DNA from: Promicromonospora panici
Lineage (GTDB): Bacteria > Actinomycetota > Actinomycetes > Actinomycetales > Cellulomonadaceae
Direction: 5' to 3'
Length of the DNA: 64,000 nucleotides
NCBI RefSeq assembly: GCF_900608595.1
Contig: NZ_UWYY01000001.1
Span: 62,001-126,000 of the forward strand
Shown here: positions 16,996 through 25,661 of the stretch, piece by piece
How the letters are laid out: each line of letters opens with the position of its first letter
Position numbering within the stretch: the stretch's first letter is position 1
Notes under the pieces: model-generated
Database searches by the model: none
What the model saw: only the letters and a program-made list of their open reading frames with translations
What the model was told of the DNA's origin: nothing
Made by a program: the position numbers and the translations under genes

Positions 16996-18489
16996 TCAGA
17001 CGCGGTTGGATGCGCGGCGGACGAAAGCCGCCAGGTCCGCGGCCTGTGCGACTCGGGACTCGGGGTGGATGTACATCATGTGGCCCGCCTGGTAGACGCG
17101 GGTCTCGATGCGGTCGCGATACGACGCCGGGATCGCCATCTGGTCGAGGCTGTACTCGACGGCCTCGACCGGCACGCCGCCGTCGTACCGGCCCATGGCG
17201 ATGTGCACCTGGAGGTGGGGGTTGATGATCATCGCCGTCGCGAGCTTGTCCGCGACGTCGACGGCCTTGCCCTCGAACTCCTGGTACGACCACGGACGCA
17301 CCTGGCGGGACAGCACCTCGTAGATCGCGTCGTGCTCGTACTCGAGCTCGCCGCGCAGGTAGTGGTGCAGCGCCGCCGTGTAGGGCCCGGACGTGGCGGA
17401 CATGAACGGGTCGTACGGCATCTGCTCGTGGAGGTAGTGGTCCGCCGGCCCGGTGAACCGGGTGTCGAGGCGGCCCGTGACCAGGCGGCGGGAGCGCAGC
17501 AGCTCGGCGTAGACGCGGGTGTGCTCCAGGCGGAGGTTCGCGCGGTCGACGTAGTCCTCGCTGAGCCCGGTCAGGGAGGCGATCTTCGTGACGGCGGCGG
17601 CGCGCTCGTCGTCGGGCACGCGGGCTCCGCGGGCGAGGACCGAGCTGTAGGTCTCCGCCCAGTCGCGGGCCTCGGCGACCACCTCGTCCAGCGTCCGGTC
17701 GCCGAGCAGGCCGTGGTACTGCGCCGTCGCGGCGTAGAGCGGCAGGAACAGCGGGTGCGGCAGGTTGGAGTGCTCGCCGTCGAACAGGGTCTCCAGGTTC
17801 AGGGCCGGGGCCACCAGCATGACGCCGTTCAGGAACAAACCGAAGCGCTGCTGCAGGTACTCGGCCAGCGCGGCACCCCGGGTGCCGCCGTACGACTCGC
17901 CGATGAGGAACTTCGGGCTCATCCACCGGTCGTGGCGGCTCGTCCACAGGCGGATGATCTCGCCGACGGACTCGAGGTCACCCGTGAACCCGTGGAACGG
18001 CTTGGCCTGCTCGCCCTCGGTGGCGCGGGAGAAGCCGGTGGAGACCGGGTCGATGAACACCAGGTCGGAGACGCGCAGCAGCGTCTCCAGGTTGTCGACC
18101 AGCCCGTACGGCGGCGCGGTCAGGCTGCCGACGTCGCCCGAGTCGACCCGCCGCGGGCCGAGCAGGCCCAGGTGCAGCCAGACCGACGACGAGCCCGGGC
18201 CGCCGTTGAACGCGAACGTCACCGGGCGGCGGGTCACGTCCGTGTCGTCGAGCGTGTAGTACGTGATCGAGACCTCGGCCTTGGGCTTCCGGCCGTCGTA
18301 CTTGTCCTCCTTGTGGACCTCCTGGCGCAGCACGATCCGGCCGGTGGTCGCGGCGTAGGAGAGGTCTCCGTCCGGCGTGTGCAGCGTGTGGTGCGTGGTG
18401 ACGAGGTCGTCGGTGGGGTCGGGCTTCTCGGGCGCCCCCGAGTCGTTCGTCGCGGCGTCGGTCGGCTTCGTCTTCTCGTCGTCGGTCAC
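16996..18489 (-). CDS. Serine carboxypeptidase-like peptidase (S10 family)
   Basis: 497 residues. The S10 alpha/beta-hydrolase catalytic features are visible: FNGGPGSSSVWLHLG for the oxyanion region, the nucleophile in LIGESYGGTRG, an acidic position in GRYDGGVPVEA, and the final histidine in AGHMMYIHP. There is no signal peptide (start MTDDEKTKPTDAATNDSG), so it is probably cytoplasmic, as in many bacterial members. GTG start with TAGGTT ending seven bases upstream. Acts on C-terminal peptide residues by family; actual substrate unknown. Confidence 0.92.
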   Translation of the reverse strand: MTDDEKTKPTDAATNDSGAPEKPDPTDDLVTTHHTLHTPDGDLSYAATTGRIVLRQEVHKEDKYDGRKPKAEVSITYYTLDDTDVTRRPVTFAFNGGPGSSSVWLHLGLLGPRRVDSGDVGSLTAPPYGLVDNLETLLRVSDLVFIDPVSTGFSRATEGEQAKPFHGFTGDLESVGEIIRLWTSRHDRWMSPKFLIGESYGGTRGAALAEYLQQRFGLFLNGVMLVAPALNLETLFDGEHSNLPHPLFLPLYAATAQYHGLLGDRTLDEVVAEARDWAETYSSVLARGARVPDDERAAAVTKIASLTGLSEDYVDRANLRLEHTRVYAELLRSRRLVTGRLDTRFTGPADHYLHEQMPYDPFMSATSGPYTAALHHYLRGELEYEHDAIYEVLSRQVRPWSYQEFEGKAVDVADKLATAMIINPHLQVHIAMGRYDGGVPVEAVEYSLDQMAIPASYRDRIETRVYQAGHMMYIHPESRVAQAADLAAFVRRASNRV

Positions 18490-18553
18490 GCCGGGGAACC
18501 TACCGCGCTGGCGGCGTGCGTCTCCAGGTCAATCCGGTACGGCTCGGGAAAGG

Positions 18554-18622
18554 GATACGCCTGGAGGGAGGTAACGCTGAGCGAGCATTGCTACCTGTCA
18601 GTTACCTCTCCCCAGGCGTATC
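18554..18622. repeat. Long inverted repeat between S10 peptidase and ABC operons
   Basis: Two 22-base arms, 18554-18575 (GATACGCCTGG at the outside, GAGGTAAC at the inside) and 18601-18622, pair at 20 of 22 positions around a 25-base loop. Both neighbouring genes read away from it, so it is not at a 3' end and is unlikely to be a terminator. It does not match families A or B in sequence. Confidence 0.75.
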
Positions 18623-18700
18623 GGTTCCGCGGGCCGAGCCGGTGTCATATGCGCCCAGTCCTCCTCGAAATTGCTTGCGCGCGCCCCGTCGGTGGTGGAG

Positions 18701-18723
18701 ACTGGTTTGCAGTACAAACCAGT
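18701..18723. promoter_or_regulatory. Palindromic operator of the ABC-exporter operon
   Basis: ACTGGTTTG-CAGTA-CAAACCAGT is a perfect 9-base inverted repeat, 21 bases before the ATG at 18745. GAGGAG (the ribosome site) follows it. The third product of the operon region is a winged-helix regulator encoded two genes along, so autoregulation through this site is the natural reading. Confidence 0.75.
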
Positions 18724-18744
18724 TTGAGCGACGAGGAGCCCATC

Positions 18745-19437
18745 ATGGCGAACGACCCGACGTCGGGCAGACCTGCGGAACCCGGCGACTCCGCGGATCT
18801 CGACCCCGCAGAGACCCTGCGGATGATCCGGCAGCAGCAGGAGGCCGCCCGGGACGCCACCGAGCCGGACGGTCGCGTCCTGTTCGGCGCCTGGGGACTC
18901 GCGTGGCTGATCGGCTACCTGGCCTTGTGGTCCACGGCCCGCGACACGGGCACACCCGCGGCCTGGGCCGGCTGGGTGCTCGCCGGGTGCATCGTCGGCG
19001 CGACGGGGCTCACCGTCGCGCACAGCGTCACCCGAACGTCCGGCACGCGTGGTGCGAGCGCCCGGGTCGGCGCGATGTACGGCTGGACCTGGTTCCTCGC
19101 GTTCACGGCCTACGGCGTGATGCTGGGTGCCATGGGCGACGCGGGCGCGTCGTCCGAGGTCCAGGCGATCGCCGCGAACGGTTTCGCGTGCGTGATCGTC
19201 GGCCTCCTGTACCTCGCGGGCGGCATGCTCTTCGAGGAGGTCCGGATGTACGCGATCGGCGGCTGGATGCTGGTCACAGCAGCGCTCGCCGCGTTCGCGG
19301 GGATGCCCAACACCTACTTCGTGATGGCTGTAGCGGGCGGTGGCGGGTTCCTGGTCATGGTCGCGGTGGAGCAGGTGATCCGCGCTCGGCGTCGATCACC
19401 CGGGACCGCCGAGAGGACGGAGGGCAGGGGTGCCTGA
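18745..19437 (+). CDS. Six-segment membrane protein, first gene of an ABC-exporter operon
   Basis: 230 residues with about six membrane segments after a soluble N-terminus (ETLRMIRQQQEAARDATEPD). Conserved type: small actinobacterial membrane protein found beside a winged-helix regulator and an ABC-2 exporter; no catalytic motif seen. Start ATG with GAGGAG nine bases upstream. Its stop overlaps the regulator's GTG by eight bases, so translation is coupled. Role unknown; may sense or stabilise the exporter. Confidence 0.7.
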   Translation: MANDPTSGRPAEPGDSADLDPAETLRMIRQQQEAARDATEPDGRVLFGAWGLAWLIGYLALWSTARDTGTPAAWAGWVLAGCIVGATGLTVAHSVTRTSGTRGASARVGAMYGWTWFLAFTAYGVMLGAMGDAGASSEVQAIAANGFACVIVGLLYLAGGMLFEEVRMYAIGGWMLVTAALAAFAGMPNTYFVMAVAGGGGFLVMVAVEQVIRARRRSPGTAERTEGRGA

Positions 19438-19732
19438 GGAGCTCGACCCCGTCATCCATGCCCCCGCGCGCCTACGGGTCGTGGCCTCGCTCGCGGCCCT
19501 GGGGCGTGGGGACGAGGTGGCGTTCCCCAAGCTACGGAAGCTGCTCGACATGACCGCCGGGAACCTGTCCACCCACCTGCGCAAGCTGGAGGACGCCGGG
19601 TACGTGCGAGTCACCAAGACGCACGAGGGCCGGATGCCGGCGACCTACCTGGCCCTCACCGATACCGGCCGCACCGCGTTCGCGGACTACCAGGCGGCAC
19701 TGATGGATCTATTGAAGGGAGCACAGGGATGA
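19430..19732 (+). CDS. Winged-helix transcriptional regulator (MarR/ArsR-like)
   Basis: 100 residues forming one winged helix-turn-helix: RLRVVASLAALGRGDEVAFPKL for the first helices, the recognition helix MTAGNLSTHLRKLEDAGYV, and the wing VTKTHEGRMPATYLALT. Resembles the compact HTH_27 type. It most likely represses its own operon at the palindrome 18701-18723. GTG start with GGAGGG upstream; the ATGA overlap with the ABC ATPase gene keeps the unit translationally linked. The inducer is not known. Confidence 0.88.
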   Translation: MPEELDPVIHAPARLRVVASLAALGRGDEVAFPKLRKLLDMTAGNLSTHLRKLEDAGYVRVTKTHEGRMPATYLALTDTGRTAFADYQAALMDLLKGAQG

Positions 19733-20592
19733 GTGCGGTAGAGGTCAGTGCCGTAGAGGTCAGGGGTGTGACGCGGCGCTTCGGCGACGTCGTCGCCCTC
19801 GACGATGTCTCGCTGGAGGTCGGGCGGGGCGAGCTGGTGGGCCTGCTCGGCCCCAACGGGGCCGGCAAGTCCACCCTGCTGTCGCTGGTCAGCGGCCAGC
19901 GCCGGCCCGACGCCGGAGCGGTGCGTCTGGCCGGCCGCGACCCGCGCGACGCCAGGGCACGCACCGTGCTGGGCCTGACCCCGCAGGAGACCGGCCTGCC
20001 GGCGACGCTGCGGGTCCGCGAGGTCGTCGACTTCGTGGGCGGGCACTACCCCGACCCCGTGCCCACCGGCGAGCTGTTGGAGCAGTTCGGGCTCGCCGAC
20101 CTGGGCAAGCGCCAGACCGGTTCGCTCTCCGGAGGGCAGAAGCGACGCCTGGCCGTCGCGATGTCCCTGGTGGGCAGGCCGCGCGTCGTGCTGCTCGACG
20201 AGCCCACCACGGGGCTCGACGTGTCCGGGCGCACGGCGCTCTGGGACGCCATCCGGGAGTACCACGCAGGCGGCGGGACGGTGCTGCTCACGTCGCACTA
20301 CCTGGAGGAGGTGCAGGCGCTCGCCGAGCGGGTGGTCGTGATCGACCACGGCAAGGTGCTCGCCGACGACTCCCTCGCGACCGTGCTCAGCCGGGTGGGC
20401 GTGCGCCGGGTGCAGCTCACCGACGCCGCCGGAACGCGGCAGGAGCACCTCGTGCCCGACTCGGACGCCTTCGTGCGGGACCTGGTCGCCTCCGGTGCGG
20501 AGTTCCGCGACCTGGAGATCCGTGGCGCGTCCCTCGAAGAGGCGTTCGGACAGCTGGTCAACCACGAGAACCTGGAAGGAGCGGCGCGATGA
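19729..20592 (+). CDS. ABC transporter ATP-binding protein (ABC-2 exporter type)
   Basis: 287 residues. Walker A GPNGAGKST, Q-loop around LTPQETGLP, signature LSGGQKRR, Walker B VVLLDEPTTGLD and the H-loop in LLTSHYLEE are all intact. The C-terminal ~70 residues are the accessory region seen in drug- and lipid-export ABC-2 ATPases. It starts ATGA-overlapped with the regulator gene and ends ATGA-overlapped with its permease gene, so it works with the product of 20589-21416. Confidence 0.95.
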   Translation: MSAVEVSAVEVRGVTRRFGDVVALDDVSLEVGRGELVGLLGPNGAGKSTLLSLVSGQRRPDAGAVRLAGRDPRDARARTVLGLTPQETGLPATLRVREVVDFVGGHYPDPVPTGELLEQFGLADLGKRQTGSLSGGQKRRLAVAMSLVGRPRVVLLDEPTTGLDVSGRTALWDAIREYHAGGGTVLLTSHYLEEVQALAERVVVIDHGKVLADDSLATVLSRVGVRRVQLTDAAGTRQEHLVPDSDAFVRDLVASGAEFRDLEIRGASLEEAFGQLVNHENLEGAAR

Positions 20593-21416
20593 GCGCGATG
20601 GTGAGCACGACGACGTCAAACAGCGAGCAGACCAGCAGCGAAGAGGCGGGCAGCGGGCACACCCAGCCCTTCCTGGCGCTGTCCTGGTTGGACCTGAAGT
20701 ACCAGTTCCTGGAGACCGTGCGGATCCCCATAGCCGTGCTCGGGAACGTCCTGTTCCCGTCGCTCTCCATGTTCTTCTTCGTGGTGCCGCAGACGGCGGT
20801 GGCGGGCAACCCCCTGTTCGCGACGACCGCCGTCGCGGGCCTCGGGCTGTTCGCCGTCTGCTCGGCCAGCCTGTTCACCTACGGGCTGGGCGTGGCCGAG
20901 GACCGGCAGCTCCCGTTCTACCCGTTCCTGCGCTCGCTGCCCGCCGGACCCGGCCCGCAGATGGTGGCGCGCGTGCTCAACGGCGGGATCTTCTCGCTGT
21001 TCGGCCTGCTACCGCTGATCATCATCGGCTGGCTGTTCACGGCGGCCACCGTCACGCTGGGGCAGCTGCTGGCCGGAATCGGGACCATCCTCGCGGTGTC
21101 CGTGCCGTTCGTGCTGCTCGGCATGGCCATCGGGTACGCGCTGTCGGCCAAGGCGGCACTGCCCGTCGTGCAGATCATCCTGTTCCCGCTGGCCTTCGCG
21201 GGCGGGCTGTTCCTGCCGCCCCAGATGTTCCCGGGCTGGCTGGACGCGATCTCGCAGGCCACCCCCACCCGCGCCGGCCGCGACCTGCTGGTCCAGGCCA
21301 CGACGGGAGCCGAGGCCTACATCCTGGCCCTGCCGGTCCTCGCCGGCTGGACCCTGCTGTTCGCGGTGCTGGCCGTCGTCTCCTACCGCAACGACGAGGG
21401 CCGCCGCTTCCGCTGA
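20589..21416 (+). CDS. ABC-2 type transporter permease
   Basis: 275 residues with six membrane segments of the ABC-2 permease type and a typical PLAFAGGLFLPPQMFPGWLDAISQATPTRAGRDLL stretch (quoted here only to its motif positions ~205-240) before the last segment. A short soluble N-terminus precedes LALSWLDLKYQFLETVR. Pairs with the ATPase just upstream; exports an unidentified molecule. Ends at a family A palindrome shared with the convergent copA gene. Confidence 0.9.
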   Translation: MSAMVSTTTSNSEQTSSEEAGSGHTQPFLALSWLDLKYQFLETVRIPIAVLGNVLFPSLSMFFFVVPQTAVAGNPLFATTAVAGLGLFAVCSASLFTYGLGVAEDRQLPFYPFLRSLPAGPGPQMVARVLNGGIFSLFGLLPLIIIGWLFTAATVTLGQLLAGIGTILAVSVPFVLLGMAIGYALSAKAALPVVQIILFPLAFAGGLFLPPQMFPGWLDAISQATPTRAGRDLLVQATTGAEAYILALPVLAGWTLLFAVLAVVSYRNDEGRRFR

Positions 21417-21425
21417 CCCCTTTGG

Positions 21426-21486
21426 GTTGTGGGCGTGATCGTTGCGACTACACGCCCGTTTTAGGCGCAACGATCACGCCCACAAC
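21426..21486. repeat. Palindromic element, family A copy 3
   Basis: Perfect 21-base arms (GTTGTGGGCGTGATCGTTGCG is one, read in two parts GTTGTGGGCG and TGATCGTTGCG) around the loop ACTACACGCCCGTTTTAGG, which is the family loop in reverse orientation. It lies between convergent stops of the ABC permease and copA, so it could terminate both. Confidence 0.9.
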
Positions 21487-21493
21487 AAACGGG

Positions 21494-23902
21494 TCAGGCT
21501 GTGTGGCGGAGGCGGAGGGAGTTGGCCACCACCAGGACGCTGCTCGCCGCCATCGCGGCACCCGCGATCATCGGGTTCAGCAGGCCGGCCGCCGCCAGCG
21601 GGATCGCCGCGACGTTGTACGCGAACGCCCAGAACAGGTTCTGCTTGATGACCCGCAGCGTCTTCCGGGACAGGCGGACGGCGCTCGCCGCGGCCCGCAG
21701 GTCACCCCGGACCAGCGTGATGTCGCTCGCCTCGATCGCGACGTCGGTGCCGGTGCCCATCGCGAGGCCGAGGTCGGCGGTGGCGAGCGCGGCGGCGTCG
21801 TTCACGCCGTCACCCACCATCGCCACCGTGCGGCCCTCGGCCTGGAGCCGCGCCACCACGGAGACCTTGTCCGCGGGCAGCACCCGGGCGATCACCTGCT
21901 CGTCGGGGATGCCGACGGCCCGGGCGGCGACGCGGGCGGCACCCTCGGAGTCGCCGGTCAGCAGGTACGGGCGTAGGCCCAGCTCGCGCAGCTCGGCCAC
22001 GGCAGCGGCCGACGTCGGCTTGGCCGGGTCGCGCAGCGCGATCACCCCGCCGGCGGTGCCGTTCCAGGCCACGGCGACGGCGGTGGCCCCAGCGTCCTCC
22101 TGCTGCCCGACGGCGGAGCGCACCTCCTCCGGGACCGTCACGCCCTGCTCGGCGAGCCAGTCGGGACGGCCGACCAGGACGCGGCGGGTGTTCAGCCCAC
22201 CGCCCGGGGCCAGCCCGGCGTGCGACCGCCGGACCAGACCCTCGACACCGCCGCCCGCATGCGCGACGAAGCCCGTGACCTCGAGCGGCGTCTCGGGGTC
22301 GGGCTCGGCGGCGGCTCGGCCCGCCGCGGCGATCGCCCGCGCGATCGGATGTTCGCTCAGCCCCTCGACGGCGGCCGCGTACCGCAGCACGTCGGGCGCG
22401 TCGGTGAGGTGGTTGGCGTCGTCAGGGGTCTCGACGGACGGCTCCTGCGAGGGCGGCTCCACCCCCGCGGACGCCTGCGCCGGTTGCCGCGTCCCCGCGC
22501 CCCACACGTCGACGACCCGCATGCGGCCCTCGGTCACCGTGCCGGTCTTGTCGAGCACCACCGTGTCGACGCGGCGTGTGCTCTCCAGGATCTCCGGCCC
22601 TCGGATCAGCACGCCCAGCTGGGCGCCGCGGCCGGTCCCGACCAGGATCGCCGTCGGCGTGGCCAGCCCGAGCGCGCAGGGGCACGCGATGATCAGCACT
22701 GCGACGGCGGCGGTGAACGCGGCCTCGGCGTCGCCGGTCGCGGCCAGCCAGCCCACCAGCGTGAGCACGGCCAGCACCAGCACTATTGGTACGAAGACGG
22801 CGGAGATCCGGTCCGCGAGCCGCGCCACGGGCGCCTTGCCCGTCTGCGCCTGCGCCACGAGCCGCGCGATCCGGGCCAGCATCGTGTCCTCGCCCACGCG
22901 GGTGGCGCGCACCAGCAGGTGCCCCGAGGTGCTCACCGTGCCGCCCACGACGTCGTCCCCGGGGCCCACGTCAACGGGGACCGGCTCACCGGTGACGAGG
23001 GACGTGTCGAGGGCGGACGTGCCCTCCACCACTGTCCCGTCGGTGGCCACCGTCCCGCCGGGGCGGACGGCGAACACGTCCCCGGCCCGCAGGGCGGCGA
23101 CGGGCACGGCGGCGGTGCGCCAGCCGCCGTCGGGCAGCCGTAGGGGTGTGCCGTCGGGACCGAGCGTGATGCGCTCCGCATCCTTGGCGCCCAGGTTGAG
23201 GAGGGCGCGGAGCGCGTCTCCCGCGCGGCGCCGCGACCGGTGCTCGGCGTACCTCCCGGCGAGCAGGAACGTGGTGACCACGGCACCGACCTCGAAGTAC
23301 AGGCCGGGGCCCATTCCCGCGTCCGCGGGCCGCAGCGCGTCGGTGACCAGGACCCACAGCGACCACAGCGTCGCGGCGAGCACGCCGATCGACACCAGCG
23401 TGTCCATCGTGGAGCTGCCGTGCCGGGCCGCCCGCGCGGCTGCCGTGTGGAAGGGCCAGGCGCCCCACGCGACGACGGGCAGCGCCAGGGCGGCGACCAC
23501 CCATTCACTGCCCGGGAAGAACAGCGCCGGGACCATCGACAGCAGCACCACCGGGACGGTCAGGACCGCCGAGACCCGCAGGCGCCGGAGCAGGTCGTCG
23601 CCGCGGTACTCGGTGCCCGGGCGCGCATCGGGGGTGTCGTCGGGTGCGCCGCCCGACGCCGTCCGCCGGCGCGTCACCCGCGCCTCGTACCCGGCGGACT
23701 CGACGGCGTCGACCAGCTCCTGGTCGGTCACCTCGGTCGAGAGCACCACGTGCGCCGACTCGAGCGGCAGGTTGACGGTGGCCGCGACGCCGTCGAGCCG
23801 GTTGAGCTTGCGCTCGACCCGGGCGACGCAGGAGGCGCAGGTCATCCCGGACACGGCAAGGTCGACCTCACCGAAGGGGAGCTGCACCTCAGCGGTGGCC
23901 AC
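21494..23902 (-). CDS. copA: Copper-exporting P1B-type ATPase
   Basis: 802 residues. One N-terminal heavy-metal domain (SGMTCASC), then the P1B membrane domain with the CPC ion site (IIACPCALGLATP), the phosphorylated aspartate in DKTGT, the SEHPIARAI nucleotide-binding motif and MVGDGVNDAAAL. CPC and the flanking csoR and copZ indicate Cu(I) export from the cytoplasm. Start is the GTG at 23902, 15 bases after the copZ stop. Odd point: an insertion of about 25 residues (AQASAGVEPPSQEPSVETP) between the phosphorylation and nucleotide domains, partly encoded by a degenerate CTCGACAGGCTCGACC-like repeat. Confidence 0.96.
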   Translation of the reverse strand: MATAEVQLPFGEVDLAVSGMTCASCVARVERKLNRLDGVAATVNLPLESAHVVLSTEVTDQELVDAVESAGYEARVTRRRTASGGAPDDTPDARPGTEYRGDDLLRRLRVSAVLTVPVVLLSMVPALFFPGSEWVVAALALPVVAWGAWPFHTAAARAARHGSSTMDTLVSIGVLAATLWSLWVLVTDALRPADAGMGPGLYFEVGAVVTTFLLAGRYAEHRSRRRAGDALRALLNLGAKDAERITLGPDGTPLRLPDGGWRTAAVPVAALRAGDVFAVRPGGTVATDGTVVEGTSALDTSLVTGEPVPVDVGPGDDVVGGTVSTSGHLLVRATRVGEDTMLARIARLVAQAQTGKAPVARLADRISAVFVPIVLVLAVLTLVGWLAATGDAEAAFTAAVAVLIIACPCALGLATPTAILVGTGRGAQLGVLIRGPEILESTRRVDTVVLDKTGTVTEGRMRVVDVWGAGTRQPAQASAGVEPPSQEPSVETPDDANHLTDAPDVLRYAAAVEGLSEHPIARAIAAAGRAAAEPDPETPLEVTGFVAHAGGGVEGLVRRSHAGLAPGGGLNTRRVLVGRPDWLAEQGVTVPEEVRSAVGQQEDAGATAVAVAWNGTAGGVIALRDPAKPTSAAAVAELRELGLRPYLLTGDSEGAARVAARAVGIPDEQVIARVLPADKVSVVARLQAEGRTVAMVGDGVNDAAALATADLGLAMGTGTDVAIEASDITLVRGDLRAAASAVRLSRKTLRVIKQNLFWAFAYNVAAIPLAAAGLLNPMIAGAAMAASSVLVVANSLRLRHTA

Positions 23903-23916
23903 GGTCCTGGGAGTCG

Positions 23917-24225
23917 TCAGGACGAGACGATCGGCAGCATGCGGGTCGCCTGGCGGCCCGGGGCCTGCGCGGCGGACTCGGCGGCGACGGCGTTCTCGAG
24001 CACCTCGACGTCGGTCACGTCGTAGCCGGCCTCGTCCACGGCGTCCCGCAGGGGCGCCTCGGCGAGCGGTAGCTTGGAGATCACGCGCACCTGCGAGGCG
24101 TCGCCGACGCGCAGCTCGACGCTCACGTCCTGGACGTCCGGGACGCCGCGCAGCTCGTTGGTCACGGCGGACACGCAGTGTGCGCAGGTCATACCGGTCA
24201 CGGCCAGCTTGGTCACGGTAGTCAT
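23917..24225 (-). CDS. copZ: CopZ-like copper chaperone with C-terminal extension
   Basis: 102 residues. The heavy-metal domain starts MTTVTKLAVTGMTCAHCVSAV, with the CxxC metal site, and runs to DVTDVEVL. The usual chaperone ends near residue 72; the remaining ~30 residues (ENAVAAESAAQAPGRQATRM) are an unusual tail. Delivers Cu(I) to CopA by family. ATG at 24225 with GAGGAG upstream; second gene of csoR-copZ-copA. Confidence 0.92.
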   Translation of the reverse strand: MTTVTKLAVTGMTCAHCVSAVTNELRGVPDVQDVSVELRVGDASQVRVISKLPLAEAPLRDAVDEAGYDVTDVEVLENAVAAESAAQAPGRQATRMLPIVSS

Positions 24226-24249
24226 ATCGTCTCCTCGGTTCGCGGGCCG

Positions 24250-24285
24250 GTCGGCGTACCCACGGATGTCGGCGTACCCACGGAT
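24250..24285. repeat. 18-base tandem duplication between csoR and copZ
   Basis: GTCGGCGTACCCACGGAT occurs twice head to tail (24250-24267, 24268-24285) in the 65-base gap between csoR and copZ. The unit contains TACCC, half of a CsoR box, but has no symmetrical partner, so binding is doubtful. It may simply be replication slippage. Confidence 0.85.
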
Positions 24286-24290
24286 GATGG

Positions 24291-24659
24291 TCACATACGG
24301 ACGAGGCGGGCGATCGCCTCGGACGCCTCACGGACCTTAGCGGCACCCTCCTCGTCGGACGCCTTGGCGGCGTCGACCACGCAGTGCCCCAGGTGGTCCT
24401 CGACGAGCGCCACGCTCACCGCCTGTAGCGCCTTGGTTACGGCGCTGACCTGCGTGAGCACGTCGATGCAGTACTCGTCCTCGTCGATCATCCGCGCGAT
24501 GCCGCGCACCTGGCCCTCGATGCGCCGCATCCGCTTCAGGTACCCGGTCTTGTCCGACGCGTAGCCGTGCGGTCCGTCGTGCGCTCCGGCAGCGTCGTGA
24601 TCGTCCTTCTGCCCGACGGCGACCACTGCCGCCTCGGTGGTCTCCGTCGTCTCAGTCAT
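24291..24659 (-). CDS. csoR: Copper-sensing repressor CsoR
   Basis: 122 residues. All-helical CsoR/DUF156 protein with the Cu(I) ligands of the family: a cysteine in DEDEYCIDVL and the HC pair in HLGHCVVDA. Core text YLKRMRRIEGQVRGIARMI is highly characteristic. The N-terminal ~35 residues are acidic and histidine-containing (GQKDDHDAAGAHDGPHG), an extension absent from short homologues. Represses csoR-copZ-copA by binding the box in its own promoter; Cu(I) releases it. Confidence 0.95.
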   Translation of the reverse strand: MTETTETTEAAVVAVGQKDDHDAAGAHDGPHGYASDKTGYLKRMRRIEGQVRGIARMIDEDEYCIDVLTQVSAVTKALQAVSVALVEDHLGHCVVDAAKASDEEGAAKVREASEAIARLVRM

Positions 24660-24667
24660 ACGTCCAT

Positions 24668-24695
24668 GAGATACCCCACCGGGGTAGTGAGTCAA
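24668..24695 (-). promoter_or_regulatory. csoR promoter with an embedded CsoR box
   Basis: On the minus strand, TTGACT (24695-24690) and TATCTC (24673-24668) form a promoter with a 16-base spacer. The perfect inverted repeat TACCCC-ACC-GGGGTA (24672-24686) fills that spacer; the same pattern is known as the CsoR operator. Repressor bound here would exclude RNA polymerase. The csoR ATG lies eight bases past the second box, so the leader is minimal. Confidence 0.85.
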
Positions 24696-24797
24696 GTGTG
24701 CGTGCCGCGGGCGCCGGAATGGCGTCGACCACCAGGCAGATCGGATACCTTTCGTCCTGACCACCTCAGGCTCTGCACGAGAGGTACCTCTGTCGGC

Positions 24798-25661
24798 ATG
24801 CCCGCCTCGATGACTCGCCGTTTCCTGCTCGCAGCGCTTGCCGCCGCCGGGCCGCTCGCTCTCACCACGGCGAGCGCGGGACCTGCCGCCGCTCCCGTTC
24901 GGGAGAACCCGGTGGTCCGCGCCGTCGCGCGGACGGCAAGGGAGCAGCACCCACGCCGGATCTACATCGCCGGCGACTCGACGGCCTCGCAGAAGTACGC
25001 CGACGTCCGTCCCGAGACCGGGTGGGGCATGGTCCTGCCCTGGTACATCGGCCCCCGGATCGAGGTGATCAACCACGCGATGAACGGGCGCAGCTCCAAG
25101 AGCTTCATCACGGAGCGACGCCTCGCCGCGATCCTGGATGTCATCCGACCCGACGACGTGCTGCTCATCCAGTTCGGGCACAACGACCAGAAGTCCGACC
25201 CGGCGATCGGCACCGAACCGTGGACCAGCTACCGGTCCTCCCTGCTCCGCCATCTCGACGGCGCGCGGGAGCGGGGCGCCGTACCGGTGCTGCTCACTCC
25301 CGCGGAGCGGCGGCGGTTCGACGCCGACGGCAAGGCCGTCGCGACCCATGGCCAGTACCCGGACGCGATGCGTGCGCTGGCCGCCGCCGAGGGCGTCGCT
25401 CTGATCGACATCACCGCGCAGACCATCGCACGGTGGCAGGAGCTCGGGCCTGACCGCAGTCGGCTCAACTTTCTGCACACCGAAGCGGGCCTGGAGGACA
25501 ACACCCACTTCAACGCCGCGGGCGCCGGTGCGGTCGGCCGGATGGTCGCCCGGGGGCTGCTCGCCACCGAGGTTCTCGCTGAGCGCGAGGTGCGCCGCCT
25601 CGACGAGACCGTTCCGGCGAAGTGGGTCACCTGGCCGGAGGCGGTCCCCGCCGCGACCTGA
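24798..25661 (+). CDS. Secreted GDSL esterase, rhamnogalacturonan acetylesterase-like (CE12)
   Basis: 287 residues. The N-terminus TRRFLLAALAAAGPLALTTASA is a signal peptide with a twin-arginine pattern. The catalytic blocks of the SGNH/CE12 family follow: IYIAGDSTAS (nucleophile Ser), MNGRSSKSF, IQFGHNDQKSD, and the acid/base pair in DNTHFNAAGA. By family it removes acetyl groups from pectin-type polysaccharide. Starts at 24798, and TACCTC seven bases upstream is a weak leaderless signal. Divergent from csoR; no polysaccharide genes adjoin it. Confidence 0.88.
   Translation: MPASMTRRFLLAALAAAGPLALTTASAGPAAAPVRENPVVRAVARTAREQHPRRIYIAGDSTASQKYADVRPETGWGMVLPWYIGPRIEVINHAMNGRSSKSFITERRLAAILDVIRPDDVLLIQFGHNDQKSDPAIGTEPWTSYRSSLLRHLDGARERGAVPVLLTPAERRRFDADGKAVATHGQYPDAMRALAAAEGVALIDITAQTIARWQELGPDRSRLNFLHTEAGLEDNTHFNAAGAGAVGRMVARGLLATEVLAEREVRRLDETVPAKWVTWPEAVPAAT

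Noticed and set aside
21501..24221. A 906-codon plus-strand open frame opposite copA/copZ
   Set aside because: Ser/Thr/Ala-rich antisense reading of clear copper genes; no ribosome site or family match.
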